Below the pieces are notes generated by a model. It searched no databases, was not told the DNA's origin, and saw nothing but the letters and a program-made list of their open reading frames with translations. This document shows positions 37,279 to 45,390 of a stretch of DNA of 64,000 bases, in pieces. Position 1 is the stretch's first letter. Each line of letters starts with the position of its first letter. Both the position numbers and the translations under genes were made by a program. The stretch is taken from assembly GCF_014651775.1 (NCBI RefSeq), contig NZ_BMXN01000006.1, forward strand, positions 159,097-223,096, read 5' to 3'. The stretch comes from Vreelandella hamiltonii. Its GTDB lineage: Bacteria; Pseudomonadota; Gammaproteobacteria; Pseudomonadales; Halomonadaceae.

Positions 37279-39921
37279 ATGAACACGAATTATCGCAAGC
37301 CGCTGCCGAATGTGTCGGTGGCGGGCGCACCAGTGGACTTTTTCGATACACGCCAGGCCGTCGAGGAGATTCAGCCCGGTGCCTATGCCCAGTTGCCCTA
37401 TACGTCTCGGGTGCTGGCCGAGCAGCTGGTTCGGCGCTGTGATCCGGCGCTGCTGACCGACGCCCTCAAGCAACTGATCGAGCGCAAGCAGGAGCTGGAC
37501 TTTCCCTGGTACCCGGCCCGGGTGGTTTGCCACGACATCCTGGGCCAGACCGCGCTGGTCGACCTGGCCGGGCTGCGCGACGCCATCGCGGAGAGGGGCG
37601 GTGACCCTGCCAAGGTGAACCCGGTGGTGCCGACGCAGCTGATCGTCGACCACTCGCTGGCCGTGGAGCACGCCGGTTTCGAGAAGGACGCCTTCGAGAA
37701 GAATCGCCAGGTGGAAGATCGGCGTAACGACGACCGCTTTCACTTCATCAACTGGACCAAGCTGGCGTTCGAGAACGTCGACGTGATTCCTCCCGGCAAC
37801 GGCATCATGCACCAGATCAACCTGGAAAAGATGTCTCCGGTGGTGCAGTGCCGCCCGGATGAGCAGGGGGTGCAGGTGGCCTACCCGGACACCTGCGTGG
37901 GTACCGACAGCCACACGCCCATGGTGGACGCGCTGGGCGTGATCTCTGTGGGGGTCGGGGGGCTGGAAGCCGAAAGCGTGATGCTGGGACGCGCCTCCAT
38001 GATGCGCTTGCCCGATATCGTGGGTGTCGAGCTGACGGGTAAGCTACAGTCCGGTATCACTAGCACCGACATGGTGCTGGCGATTACCGAGTTCCTGCGC
38101 CGCGAGCGCGTGGTCGGCGCCTATCTGGAGTTCTTCGGGGAAGGTGCCGATGCGCTGTCGGTGGGGGATCGGGCGACCATCTCCAACATGACCCCGGAGT
38201 ACGGTGCCACGGCGGCGATGTTCTATATCGACGACCAGACCATCGACTACCTCAAGCTGACCGGCCGTGACGATGAGCAGGTAGCCCTGGTGAAGGCCTA
38301 CGCCCAGCATACCGGGCTCTGGGCCGATGACCTGAAGCAGGTTGTCTACGAGCGCATCCTGCGCTTTGACCTGTCCAGCGTGACGCGTACCCTGGCGGGG
38401 CCTTCCAACCCCCATGCCCACCTGCCCACCACGGAGCTTGCCAAGCGCGGCATTGCCGTCGGGCTGGACAAGGCTCGGGAAGAGGAGGCCGCCGGCAAGA
38501 TGCCCGATGGAGCGGTGATCATTGCGGCCATCACTAGCTGCACCAATACCTCCAACCCGCGCAACATGGTGGCGGCAGGCCTGATTGCCCGAAACGCCAA
38601 CCGCCTTGGCCTGACCCGCAAACCGTGGGTCAAGACCTCGCTGGCTCCGGGGTCGAAGACGGTCAAGATGTACCTGGAAGAAGCCGAGCTGATGGGCGAG
38701 CTGGAAGCGCTGGGCTTCGGCGTCGTGGCATACGCCTGCACCACCTGCAACGGCATGTCCGGCGCATTGGAGCCGAGTATCCAGGAGGAGATCATTCGTC
38801 GCGATCTCTATGCCACGGCGGTGCTGTCGGGTAACCGCAACTTCGATGGGCGTATCCACCCTTACGCCAAACAGGCGTTTCTGGCCTCGCCGCCGTTGGT
38901 GGTGGCCTATGCCATTGCGGGCACCATCCGTTTCGATATCGAGCAGGACGTGCTGGGTCACGACGCCCAGGGCAATCCGGTCACTCTCAAGGACATCTGG
39001 CCGGAAGACAGCGAGATCGATGCCATCGTCAAGGCGTCGGTGAAGCCGGAGCAGTTCCGCGAAACCTACATCCCCATGTTCGACCTGGACAAGCGTGCCG
39101 GGCCTCAGGTGAGCCCCCTCTACGAGTGGCGCCCCCAGAGCACCTACATTCGGCGGCCTCCCTACTGGGAGGGCAACATGGCCAGGGAGCGGGGGCTGAA
39201 AGGCATGCGCCCGCTGGCCATCCTGCCGGACAACATCACCACGGACCATCTGTCGCCGTCCAATGCCATCCTCATGGACAGCGCTGCTGGCGAGTATCTG
39301 CATGCCATGGGCTTGCCGGAGGAGGACTTCAACTCCTACGCCACCCACCGCGGCGACCATCTGACCGCCCAGCGTGCCACCCTGGCCAATCCCAAACTCT
39401 TCAATGAGATGGTGCACGACGAGCAGGGCAAGGTCATGCAAGGCTCGCTGGCGCGTATCGAGCCGGAAGGCACCGTGACCCGCATGTGGGAAGCCATCGA
39501 GACCTATATGGCGCGCAAGCAGCCGCTGATCATCATCGCGGGTGCCGACTATGGTCAAGGGTCGTCTCGTGACTGGGCGGCCAAGGGTGTGGCTCTGGCC
39601 GGGGTCGAAGCGATCGTGGCGGAAGGCTTCGAGCGTATCCACCGCACCAATCTGGTGGGGATGGGCGTGATGCCGCTGCAGTTCGAGGAGGGCACGACCC
39701 GCAAGACGCTGGCGCTGGATGGCACCGAAATCTATGACGTGGAAGGAACGCCTGCCCCCAGAGCCCAACTGACGCTGGTGATCCATCGCCAGCAGGGGGC
39801 TGTGGAGCGTGTGCCGGTGGTGTGCCGCCTGGACACCGCCGAGGAGGTCACCATCTACTCCGCCGGTGGTGTGCTGCAACGCTTTGCGCAGGATTTTCTG
39901 GAGTCCAGCGCCGCTGTCTAG
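37279..39921 (+). CDS. acnD: Fe/S-dependent 2-methylisocitrate dehydratase AcnD
   Basis: An 880-residue aconitase-family protein. The start MNTNYRKPLPNVSV and the early DFPWYPARVVCHDILGQTA region are typical of AcnD. The Fe-S cluster Cys lie in ITSCTNTSNPRN and CTTCNGMSG, and the swivel-domain loop is YGQGSSRDWAAKG. It dehydrates 2-methylcitrate to methylaconitate, which needs PrpF, encoded next. GAGAGG lies 4 bases before ATG 37279; the frame opens 12 bases earlier without a ribosome site. Confidence 0.95.
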   Translation: MNTNYRKPLPNVSVAGAPVDFFDTRQAVEEIQPGAYAQLPYTSRVLAEQLVRRCDPALLTDALKQLIERKQELDFPWYPARVVCHDILGQTALVDLAGLRDAIAERGGDPAKVNPVVPTQLIVDHSLAVEHAGFEKDAFEKNRQVEDRRNDDRFHFINWTKLAFENVDVIPPGNGIMHQINLEKMSPVVQCRPDEQGVQVAYPDTCVGTDSHTPMVDALGVISVGVGGLEAESVMLGRASMMRLPDIVGVELTGKLQSGITSTDMVLAITEFLRRERVVGAYLEFFGEGADALSVGDRATISNMTPEYGATAAMFYIDDQTIDYLKLTGRDDEQVALVKAYAQHTGLWADDLKQVVYERILRFDLSSVTRTLAGPSNPHAHLPTTELAKRGIAVGLDKAREEEAAGKMPDGAVIIAAITSCTNTSNPRNMVAAGLIARNANRLGLTRKPWVKTSLAPGSKTVKMYLEEAELMGELEALGFGVVAYACTTCNGMSGALEPSIQEEIIRRDLYATAVLSGNRNFDGRIHPYAKQAFLASPPLVVAYAIAGTIRFDIEQDVLGHDAQGNPVTLKDIWPEDSEIDAIVKASVKPEQFRETYIPMFDLDKRAGPQVSPLYEWRPQSTYIRRPPYWEGNMARERGLKGMRPLAILPDNITTDHLSPSNAILMDSAAGEYLHAMGLPEEDFNSYATHRGDHLTAQRATLANPKLFNEMVHDEQGKVMQGSLARIEPEGTVTRMWEAIETYMARKQPLIIIAGADYGQGSSRDWAAKGVALAGVEAIVAEGFERIHRTNLVGMGVMPLQFEEGTTRKTLALDGTEIYDVEGTPAPRAQLTLVIHRQQGAVERVPVVCRLDTAEEVTIYSAGGVLQRFAQDFLESSAAV

Positions 39922-39973
39922 CCGCGTTGTCCCAGCGTAGCATCGAAAGGGAAAGCCCAACGAGTGAACATCG

Positions 39974-39997
39974 ACGGCCTGACGCGTGTCAGGCCGT
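39974..39997 (+). terminator. Perfect intercistronic hairpin between acnD and prpF (possible attenuator or processing site)
   Basis: ACGGCCTGAC, loop GCGT, GTCAGGCCGT is a perfect 10-bp stem in the 92-bp gap between acnD and prpF. There is no T run after it, so it may stabilise the upstream mRNA end or reduce prpF expression rather than terminate fully. Confidence 0.5.
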
Positions 39998-40013
39998 TGT
40001 CAGGAGAGTGACC

Positions 40014-41192
40014 ATGGCGCACGCAGCGCAGATGAGTATTCCCGCCACCTACATGAGAGGTGGCACCAGCAAAGGGGTGTTTTTCACCCTCAGTGACCTG
40101 CCTCCCGCTGCGCAGCAGCCGGGTGAGGCGCGAGACAGGCTGCTGTTGCGGGTAATGGGTAGCCCCGACCCCTATGAAAAACAGATCGATGGGATGGGCG
40201 GTGCCACGTCCAGCACCAGCAAGGCGGTGATTCTCTCGAAAAGTACTTCCCCGGAGCATGATGTGGATTACCTGTTTGGACAGGTGTCCATCGACAAGCC
40301 TTTCGTGGACTGGAGCGGTAACTGCGGCAACTTGTCTGCGGCGGTGGGCCCCTATGCCGTGGCCAATGGGTTGGTCGACCCCGCGCGGGTGCCTGAACAC
40401 GGCGTCGTGGAAGTGCGCATCTGGCAGGTCAACATACAGAAAACCATCGTTGCCCAGGTGCCGATCAGCCACGGCGCCGTTCAGGAAACCGGAGACTTCG
40501 AACTGGACGGCGTCACCTTTCCTGCTGCCGAGATTCCGGTGGCGTTTCTGGATCCTGCCGACGGTGAGGGGGCGATCTTCCCCACGGGGCAGCCGGTGGA
40601 TGAGCTGGAGGTGCCCGGCATCGGAGTGCTCAAGGCGACGCTGATCAATGCGGGTATTCCTACCGTGTTCATCGACGCGCAAGCCCTGGGCTACAGCGGC
40701 TGTGAGCTGCAAGAGGCGATCAACGGCGACCCGGATGCACTGGCCCGGTTCGAAAGAATACGCGCCCATGGGGCCGTCAAGATGGGCTTGATTGCCCATG
40801 TAGACGAGGCCGCCAGCCGTCAGCACACGCCCAAGGTGGCGTTCGTGGCACCACCGGCGGGCTATACGTCTTCCAGTGGGAAGCAGGTCGAGGCCGAATC
40901 GATCGATCTGTTGGTCAGGGCGCTCTCCATGGGCAAGTTGCATCACGCCATGATGGGCACTGCGGCCGTGGCCATTGCCGCAGCAGCGGCCATTCAGGGG
41001 ACGCTGGTGAACCTGGCCGCAGGCGGCAGCGAGCGGGAGTCGGTCACTTTTGGTCATCCTTCCGGCACGCTCAGGGTAGGGGCCAAGGCCAGTCTGGTGG
41101 AGGGGCGCTGGCAAATCGATCAGGCGGTCATGAGTCGCAGTGCCCGGGTATTGATGGAAGGGCGAGTGCGCGTGCCTGGTGATGTGCTGTAA
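40014..41192 (+). CDS. prpF: 2-Methylaconitate cis-trans isomerase PrpF
   Basis: A 392-residue DAP-epimerase-fold protein starting MAHAAQMSIPATYMRGGTS. It contains TYMRGGTSKGVFF, GGATSSTSKAVIL and WSGNCGNLSAAVGPYA, whose Cys and Lys match PrpF. It isomerises the methylaconitate made by AcnD so that an aconitase (AcnB type) can rehydrate it. CAGGAGAG lies 5 bases upstream of the ATG. It is the last gene of the operon and is followed by a hairpin. Confidence 0.94.
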   Translation: MAHAAQMSIPATYMRGGTSKGVFFTLSDLPPAAQQPGEARDRLLLRVMGSPDPYEKQIDGMGGATSSTSKAVILSKSTSPEHDVDYLFGQVSIDKPFVDWSGNCGNLSAAVGPYAVANGLVDPARVPEHGVVEVRIWQVNIQKTIVAQVPISHGAVQETGDFELDGVTFPAAEIPVAFLDPADGEGAIFPTGQPVDELEVPGIGVLKATLINAGIPTVFIDAQALGYSGCELQEAINGDPDALARFERIRAHGAVKMGLIAHVDEAASRQHTPKVAFVAPPAGYTSSSGKQVEAESIDLLVRALSMGKLHHAMMGTAAVAIAAAAAIQGTLVNLAAGGSERESVTFGHPSGTLRVGAKASLVEGRWQIDQAVMSRSARVLMEGRVRVPGDVL

Positions 41193-41241
41193 TCGACGGC
41201 AGGCACTGCTTTGACCACCCTGGTGCCCCTTGCCGAATGGT

Positions 41242-41280
41242 GCCCGTCACGGTATGGGCGTAAGGCTTGCCGTGACGGGC
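41242..41280. terminator. Hairpin at the end of the prp operon
   Basis: GCCCGTCACGG and CCGTGACGGGC form an 11-bp stem with a 17-base loop between prpF and the convergent comEA-like gene. No T run follows, so it is a probable but weak terminator, possibly acting both ways. Confidence 0.55.
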
Positions 41281-41310
41281 GGGGTGGTCATGATGTTGCT
41301 TATGATGTGA

Positions 41311-41595
41311 TTAATCCTCTACCACGACCTGGTCGCGCATCCGGTCAACGGTGGCCGGGCCGATACCGCTGACCCGTGTCAGGTCGTCAGCGCTCTCGAA
41401 AGCGCCGTTGGTTTCGCGCTCCTCGATGATGGCGGCCGCCCGGCTGGGGCCAATGCCCGGCAGTTCCGCCAGCAGCTCGGCGTCGGCACTATTGACATTG
41501 ATGGGGGCGATTGCCTGGGCCAGCGCGGCGCTGGACAAGCCCAGGCACAGTGACATCACGAGTGCGGCTACAAATCCCTTGAACGTTTTCTGCAT
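41311..41595 (-). CDS. ComEA-family helix-hairpin-helix protein
   Basis: A 94-residue secreted protein with a signal peptide (MQKTFKGFVAALVMSLCLG... ending ALAQA) followed by INVNSADAELLAELPGIGP and a second hairpin LTRVSGIGPATVDRM, the double helix-hairpin-helix of ComEA-type DNA-binding proteins. In competent bacteria ComEA binds DNA in the periplasm; stand-alone short forms are widespread and their role is often unproven. It is monocistronic. Confidence 0.88.
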   Translation of the reverse strand: MQKTFKGFVAALVMSLCLGLSSAALAQAIAPINVNSADAELLAELPGIGPSRAAAIIEERETNGAFESADDLTRVSGIGPATVDRMRDQVVVED

Positions 41596-41896
41596 GTGGA
41601 GTACCTCATCGGTGTTGGTTCGTCGCTCGGCTCGCCAAGAGCCAAGCCTCCTTGATCGCCAGCATGACCGAATTGCTTGCGTCCTTAGTCAACTTAATCT
41701 TTTGGCGCGCCTCGCGCTGTAAGCCATTGCCGACAGTTTTTGTAATCCGTTTGCCATGAGGGATGTCGGTAATCGCTTACACAGCCGCGTGACGAGGGCT
41801 GTTACACTAGGCAAGCGGCAGACCGTCGCCCATTGAACGGGTTCGTGACAGACATGAACCTTTCCATTGTTGATCTAACGAGCACGGAGTAAGCGC
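41596..41896. other. Intergenic region upstream of pyrF
   Basis: This 301-bp gap between divergent comEA-like and pyrF genes should hold both promoters. A GTTACACT at about 41798 may be a -10-like element for pyrF. GGAG at 41886-41889 is its ribosome site. No gene or repeat is visible. Confidence 0.4.
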
Positions 41897-42598
41897 GTGT
41901 CCACCGACTCACCTATCATCATTGCCCTTGATTACCCTTCGCTTGACGCGGCCCTGTGCATGGCTGACCAGCTCGATCCGGCGCGTTGCCGTGTGAAGGT
42001 CGGCAAGGAGCTGTTCACGCGCAGCGGCCCAGCAGTACTGGAGGCATTGCATGGTCGGGGCTTCGAGGTATTCCTGGACCTCAAGTTTCACGACATTCCC
42101 AACACCACCGCCAGTGCGGTGCAGGCGGCGGCAGAGCAGGGCGTGTGGATGGTCAATGTGCATGCCTCTGGTGGGCGCAAGATGATGGAGGCCGCGGCCC
42201 AGCGGCTGGCGGAGCATCGTTTGAAGACGCACTTGATAGCCGTCACCGTGTTGACCAGCATGCAGGAAGAGGATTTGGCCAGCGCCGGCGTGAGCGGCGG
42301 GATCGATGCCCAGGTGGATCGTCTCGCGGCGTTGACACATGCCAGTGGTTTGGCGGGGGTGGTGTGTTCTGCCCACGAGGCGGCACCTCTGAAGGCTCGG
42401 TATGGCGATGCCTTCCTCAAGGTGACGCCGGGAATTCGTCCCCATTTCGCTGCAGCCAATGACCAGCAGCGGATCATGACGCCTGCAGAAGCCATGCAGG
42501 CCGGTAGCACTCATCTGGTCATCGGCAGGCCGGTCACTCAGGCAGAAGACCCGATGGCGGCATTGGTCGCTATCGAAAGCGAGCTGGCGAGCGTCTGA
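41897..42598 (+). CDS. pyrF: Orotidine 5'-phosphate decarboxylase
   Basis: A 233-residue TIM-barrel enzyme making UMP. The motif [14 protein letters not shown] opens the barrel, KVGKELF carries an active-site Lys, and [11 protein letters not shown] holds the Asp-Lys-x-x-Asp catalytic array. VTPGIRP and [10 protein letters not shown] bind phosphate. The start is GTG, with GGAG 7 bases upstream. It converges on lapB, 16 bp apart. The neighbourhood with lapAB and ihfB is usual in gammaproteobacteria. Confidence 0.96.
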   Translation: MSTDSPIIIALDYPSLDAALCMADQLDPARCRVKVGKELFTRSGPAVLEALHGRGFEVFLDLKFHDIPNTTASAVQAAAEQGVWMVNVHASGGRKMMEAAAQRLAEHRLKTHLIAVTVLTSMQEEDLASAGVSGGIDAQVDRLAALTHASGLAGVVCSAHEAAPLKARYGDAFLKVTPGIRPHFAAANDQQRIMTPAEAMQAGSTHLVIGRPVTQAEDPMAALVAIESELASV

Positions 42599-42614
42599 GG
42601 CTGGATGCGAGCGG

Positions 42615-43814
42615 CTATTCGCCCTGAACGCCCGTGACGGGTTTGATGGTGCCCCAGCGTCGGCAGCTGGGGCACTGCCAGCTCAGGCTGTCGCTGTTGA
42701 AGCCGCAGCGGCGGCAGCGGTGACGATGTCGGTCGGATAGCAGCTGGTCAGTGTGGTGCTTGAGCAGCAGCAAGCGTGTGTCGGGAGAAGCTTTGCCGGA
42801 CAGTTTCTCGCTTTCGAGATAAAGATCCACCAGATAGTCGAGGCCACCCAGGCTCGGCGCTTCTCGTAACCACGTGCCGATCCGTTCGATGGCGTTGTCG
42901 ACTCCTTCTCGCTGGTGGATCAGGGCCCCCAGGGTAATCATGACGCTGGTGTAGGGGGCTTGCCCCAACAGCCGATACAGGTGGTTTTCCAGGCCGTCCA
43001 GGTCATCGTTGCGGGTATAGGCCCGTTGCAGGACCGGCAGCATGGTGGGGACGTGGGCGATATCCTGTTGAGGTATATGGTCGAGCCGCTCGATGGCCTT
43101 GTCATGATGGCCGTTTTCCATATCGAGTTCGGCCAACAGCAGGGTGGCTCTGACGCAGCACTCATCGAACTGCAGCGCTTTTTTCAGATGTTTGCGGGCC
43201 AGCGGGCGGCTTGCCTGGGCGATCTCCTGTTCTGCCAGTTCGCACAGCCAATGGGCGGCGGGTCGGCGCATGGCAGGTTGCAGCTTCATCAGGGGCTGGG
43301 CGGTCTCCAGCGCTTCATGCCAGTCGTTTTCTCTTTCCAGCAGGTCGATCAGCAGTCGGCGCGCTTCCAGGCACAAAGGCTCGCTGCTCGAGTGTTCGAG
43401 CACGCTGCGCAGCAGCCGCTGGGCGCGATCATGCACTCCCAGAGCGATGAAATCTCGCGCCAGCTCCAGTTGAACGTGTTCGTTGGTCTCTGCCGACAGG
43501 GCGGGGCGGGCCAGCAGGTTTTGATGAATACTGACGGCCTTGTCGGCTTCACCGCGAGCGCGAAACAGCTTGCCCAGGGCAATATGTGTTTCTGCCGTCT
43601 CGCTATTGATGTCGAGGGCATGAATGAAGGTGTTGATGGCTTCGTCAGGCTGCTCGTTGAGCAGATAGTTCAACCCGACGAAGTACTCTCGAGATAGATC
43701 GGGTGGGCGCGACAAAGGGGCCTGCCGCTGGCGCCTGGTCGCATGTCTGACCCCAAGCGCAAAGCCCAGCACAGTGGCGGTCAACAGCACGCCCAGCAGC
43801 ACGGCATCTTGCAT
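42615..43814 (-). CDS. lapB: Lipopolysaccharide assembly protein LapB (YciM)
   Basis: A 399-residue protein with an N-terminal transmembrane helix (VLLGVLLTATVLGFALG). About nine TPR-type helix pairs span residues 40-350 (for example EPDEAINTFIHALDIN-like repeats). The C-terminal rubredoxin-like zinc/iron knuckle is CRRCGF...CPSCRRWGT. LapB, with YejM and FtsH, controls LpxC degradation and so LPS synthesis. Its ATG directly follows the lapA stop (TAAATG), so they are translationally coupled. Confidence 0.94.
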   Translation of the reverse strand: MQDAVLLGVLLTATVLGFALGVRHATRRQRQAPLSRPPDLSREYFVGLNYLLNEQPDEAINTFIHALDINSETAETHIALGKLFRARGEADKAVSIHQNLLARPALSAETNEHVQLELARDFIALGVHDRAQRLLRSVLEHSSSEPLCLEARRLLIDLLERENDWHEALETAQPLMKLQPAMRRPAAHWLCELAEQEIAQASRPLARKHLKKALQFDECCVRATLLLAELDMENGHHDKAIERLDHIPQQDIAHVPTMLPVLQRAYTRNDDLDGLENHLYRLLGQAPYTSVMITLGALIHQREGVDNAIERIGTWLREAPSLGGLDYLVDLYLESEKLSGKASPDTRLLLLKHHTDQLLSDRHRHRCRRCGFNSDSLSWQCPSCRRWGTIKPVTGVQGE

Positions 43815-44120
43815 TTATGCCAGTTCCTTGAACTCCTGGGTGCGGAGGCGGTCGAGCTCCTTGCGCTGCTGCTTGTTGTGGCGTTCGCTACGCACCAGCT
43901 TGGCTCTCAGGCGTACGTACACGCCCAGCATGGCGATCATGCCGACCACCACACCCAGCGTCAGCGTTGCCAGCAGCCAGACCGACAGCGAGACGGCAGG
44001 CAGCTCTGTCCAGATCAGGTTCAAGGCAATGGTCTGCTGGTTGTTGACGGCAAAAAGAATGCCGACCAGCAGCACTATCAGTAGAATGATGGCCAGAATC
44101 AGCCCTTTGATCCAACGCAT
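43815..44120 (-). CDS. lapA: LapA-domain membrane protein
   Basis: A 101-residue inner-membrane protein with two hydrophobic helices (LILAIILLIVLLVGILFAV and WLLATLTLGVVVGMIAML) and a charged coiled-coil-like tail, as in LapA (YciS). It works with LapB at the LPS assembly site. It lies 99 bp downstream of ihfB and its stop abuts the lapB start. Confidence 0.9.
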   Translation of the reverse strand: MRWIKGLILAIILLIVLLVGILFAVNNQQTIALNLIWTELPAVSLSVWLLATLTLGVVVGMIAMLGVYVRLRAKLVRSERHNKQQRKELDRLRTQEFKELA

Positions 44121-44219
44121 GTGTGTTTCCTGGTTAGTGGCGTTCGCGGTAGTGCTATTGTGTCTGAGTCTAAGCGTGACGTCATCCCGAAGAACGTCGA
44201 AGGGGGCGTTTGCTCAGGC

Positions 44220-44516
44220 TCAATAGCCCAGCGCTCGGCTGGCGTCTACCTGTTCCCGCAGCTCTTTGCCGGGCTTGAAGTGGGGGACATATTTGCCGTC
44301 CAGTTCTACCGGGTCGCCCGTCTTGGGGTTTCTGCCGGTGCGTGGCTCGCGGTAGTGAAGTGAAAAGCTGCCAAAGCCCCGTATTTCTACTCGCCCGCCG
44401 CTGGACAAGGCATCGGTCATATCATCCAGGATGATACGCACTGCCGTTTCGACTTCCTTGGCGGATAGCTCCGGTTGACGCATCGCGATTTGTTCGATTA
44501 GTTCAGACTTGGTCAT
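44220..44516 (-). CDS. ihfB: Integration host factor subunit beta
   Basis: A 98-residue nucleoid protein of the HU/IHF family. [11 protein letters not shown] is the start, VEIRGFGSF and [12 protein letters not shown] form the DNA-bending arm with its intercalating Pro, and [11 protein letters not shown] closes the protein. It dimerises with IHF-alpha, encoded elsewhere. The ATG at 44516 is chosen; the open frame extends upstream without similarity. rpsA, usually just before ihfB, is absent; a divergent sdhE lies there instead. Confidence 0.95.
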   Translation of the reverse strand: MTKSELIEQIAMRQPELSAKEVETAVRIILDDMTDALSSGGRVEIRGFGSFSLHYREPRTGRNPKTGDPVELDGKYVPHFKPGKELREQVDASRALGY

Positions 44517-44732
44517 CGGTTGGCTCCCTGCAAACGTTAAAGGCCGTTCTTGCGCATGCGACCTCGATACCATCGAAATCAGCATACTTCGCCAAACGGC
44601 ATAAAACAATTCAGATAAAACAAGGTACTAGCTTGGTGAGCTCAAGGCTGAGTAACAGCATAGGCGAAGCCGGGCGCTGGCGCGACCCTGTCGCTCCGGT
44701 ATACTGCCTTTTCATTCCCTTTACGTGGAGAA

Positions 44733-45032
44733 GTGGCGTTGAACGACGATACATCCCCAGCAGCTGTGCTGCGCAAGCGGCTCTATTGGCACTCCCGTCG
44801 TGGCATGTGGGAGTTGGACTTGCTGTTGATTCCGTTTCTGGAAGCACGCTTCGAGTCGCTCAGTCATGAGCAGCAACTGACCTATCAAAGGTTGATCGAA
44901 GAGGAAGACCAGGATCTGTTCGTCTGGCTGATGCACCGCGAGTGGCCGGAAGACCCGGAGTTGCGTCAAATGGTCCAAATGATCGTCGAACATGCAGAAA
45001 CCACCGATAACGCTGCCTATCGTACGCTCTAA
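44733..45032 (+). CDS. sdhE: Succinate dehydrogenase assembly factor SdhE
   Basis: A 99-residue helical protein of the SdhE/YgfY (Sdh5) family. The RGMWELDLLL motif with the conserved Arg-Gly pair and the EEEDQDLFVWLM helix are clear. It promotes covalent FAD attachment to SdhA and FrdA. The start is GTG 44733 or, with better spacing from GGAG, TTG 44739. The 3' end overlaps the next gene by 41 bp, and nadB, encoding a flavoprotein, faces it. Confidence 0.92.
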   Translation: MALNDDTSPAAVLRKRLYWHSRRGMWELDLLLIPFLEARFESLSHEQQLTYQRLIEEEDQDLFVWLMHREWPEDPELRQMVQMIVEHAETTDNAAYRTL

Positions 45033-45390
45033 CGTGGCCAGCGGCGTTCATGCAGCATTGTTGATGGGCTGCATGACGTTGCTGATGCTCCTCGTCAGCG
45101 CTGCTTGGATCGGGGTGGCCTTGGTGGTGGGGTTGGCGGTGTGGTGGGGCAGCCGCTGCCGTCAGCCGGCAGGAACATTGCAGCTCGTGCATACAGGGCA
45201 ACACTGGGCGGCAAGCTGGTTGTTGCCTACTGGTGAACTGGGCCCCGAGCAGCCTGTGCGCTGTGACTATTTGGGGCCCTGGTTGGCGGGGCTGCGTGTC
45301 GGCAGCCAGCGTATCTGGATATGGCCTGACAGCCTGCCTGCCTCAGAGCAGCGCCAGCTGCGCCGCTGCCTGCACCGTCCCGGTCGTTAG
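44992..45390 (+). CDS. YgfX-like membrane protein
   Basis: A 132-residue protein with two hydrophobic helices near residues 20-50 (HAALLMGCMTLLMLLVSA, WIGVALVVGLAVWWG) and a Trp-rich cytosolic part ending RIWIWPDSLPASEQRQLRR. This layout and the location after sdhE match YgfX (CptA). In E. coli it was reported as a toxin paired with YgfY, but SdhE's flavinylation role makes a true toxin-antitoxin pair doubtful. It overlaps sdhE and converges on nadB by 4 bp. Confidence 0.78.
   Translation: MQKPPITLPIVRSNVASGVHAALLMGCMTLLMLLVSAAWIGVALVVGLAVWWGSRCRQPAGTLQLVHTGQHWAASWLLPTGELGPEQPVRCDYLGPWLAGLRVGSQRIWIWPDSLPASEQRQLRRCLHRPGR

Noticed and set aside
38044..39960. 638-codon frame on the minus strand opposite acnD
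   Set aside because: It is the antisense shadow of a GC-rich, highly conserved AcnD frame; it has no ribosome site, no family motifs and a low-complexity Gln/His/Arg-rich composition.
44733..45390. sdhE-ygfX as a toxin-antitoxin pair
   Set aside because: SdhE is a flavinylation factor; the toxin-antitoxin claim from E. coli CptAB is not supported by anything in this sequence.
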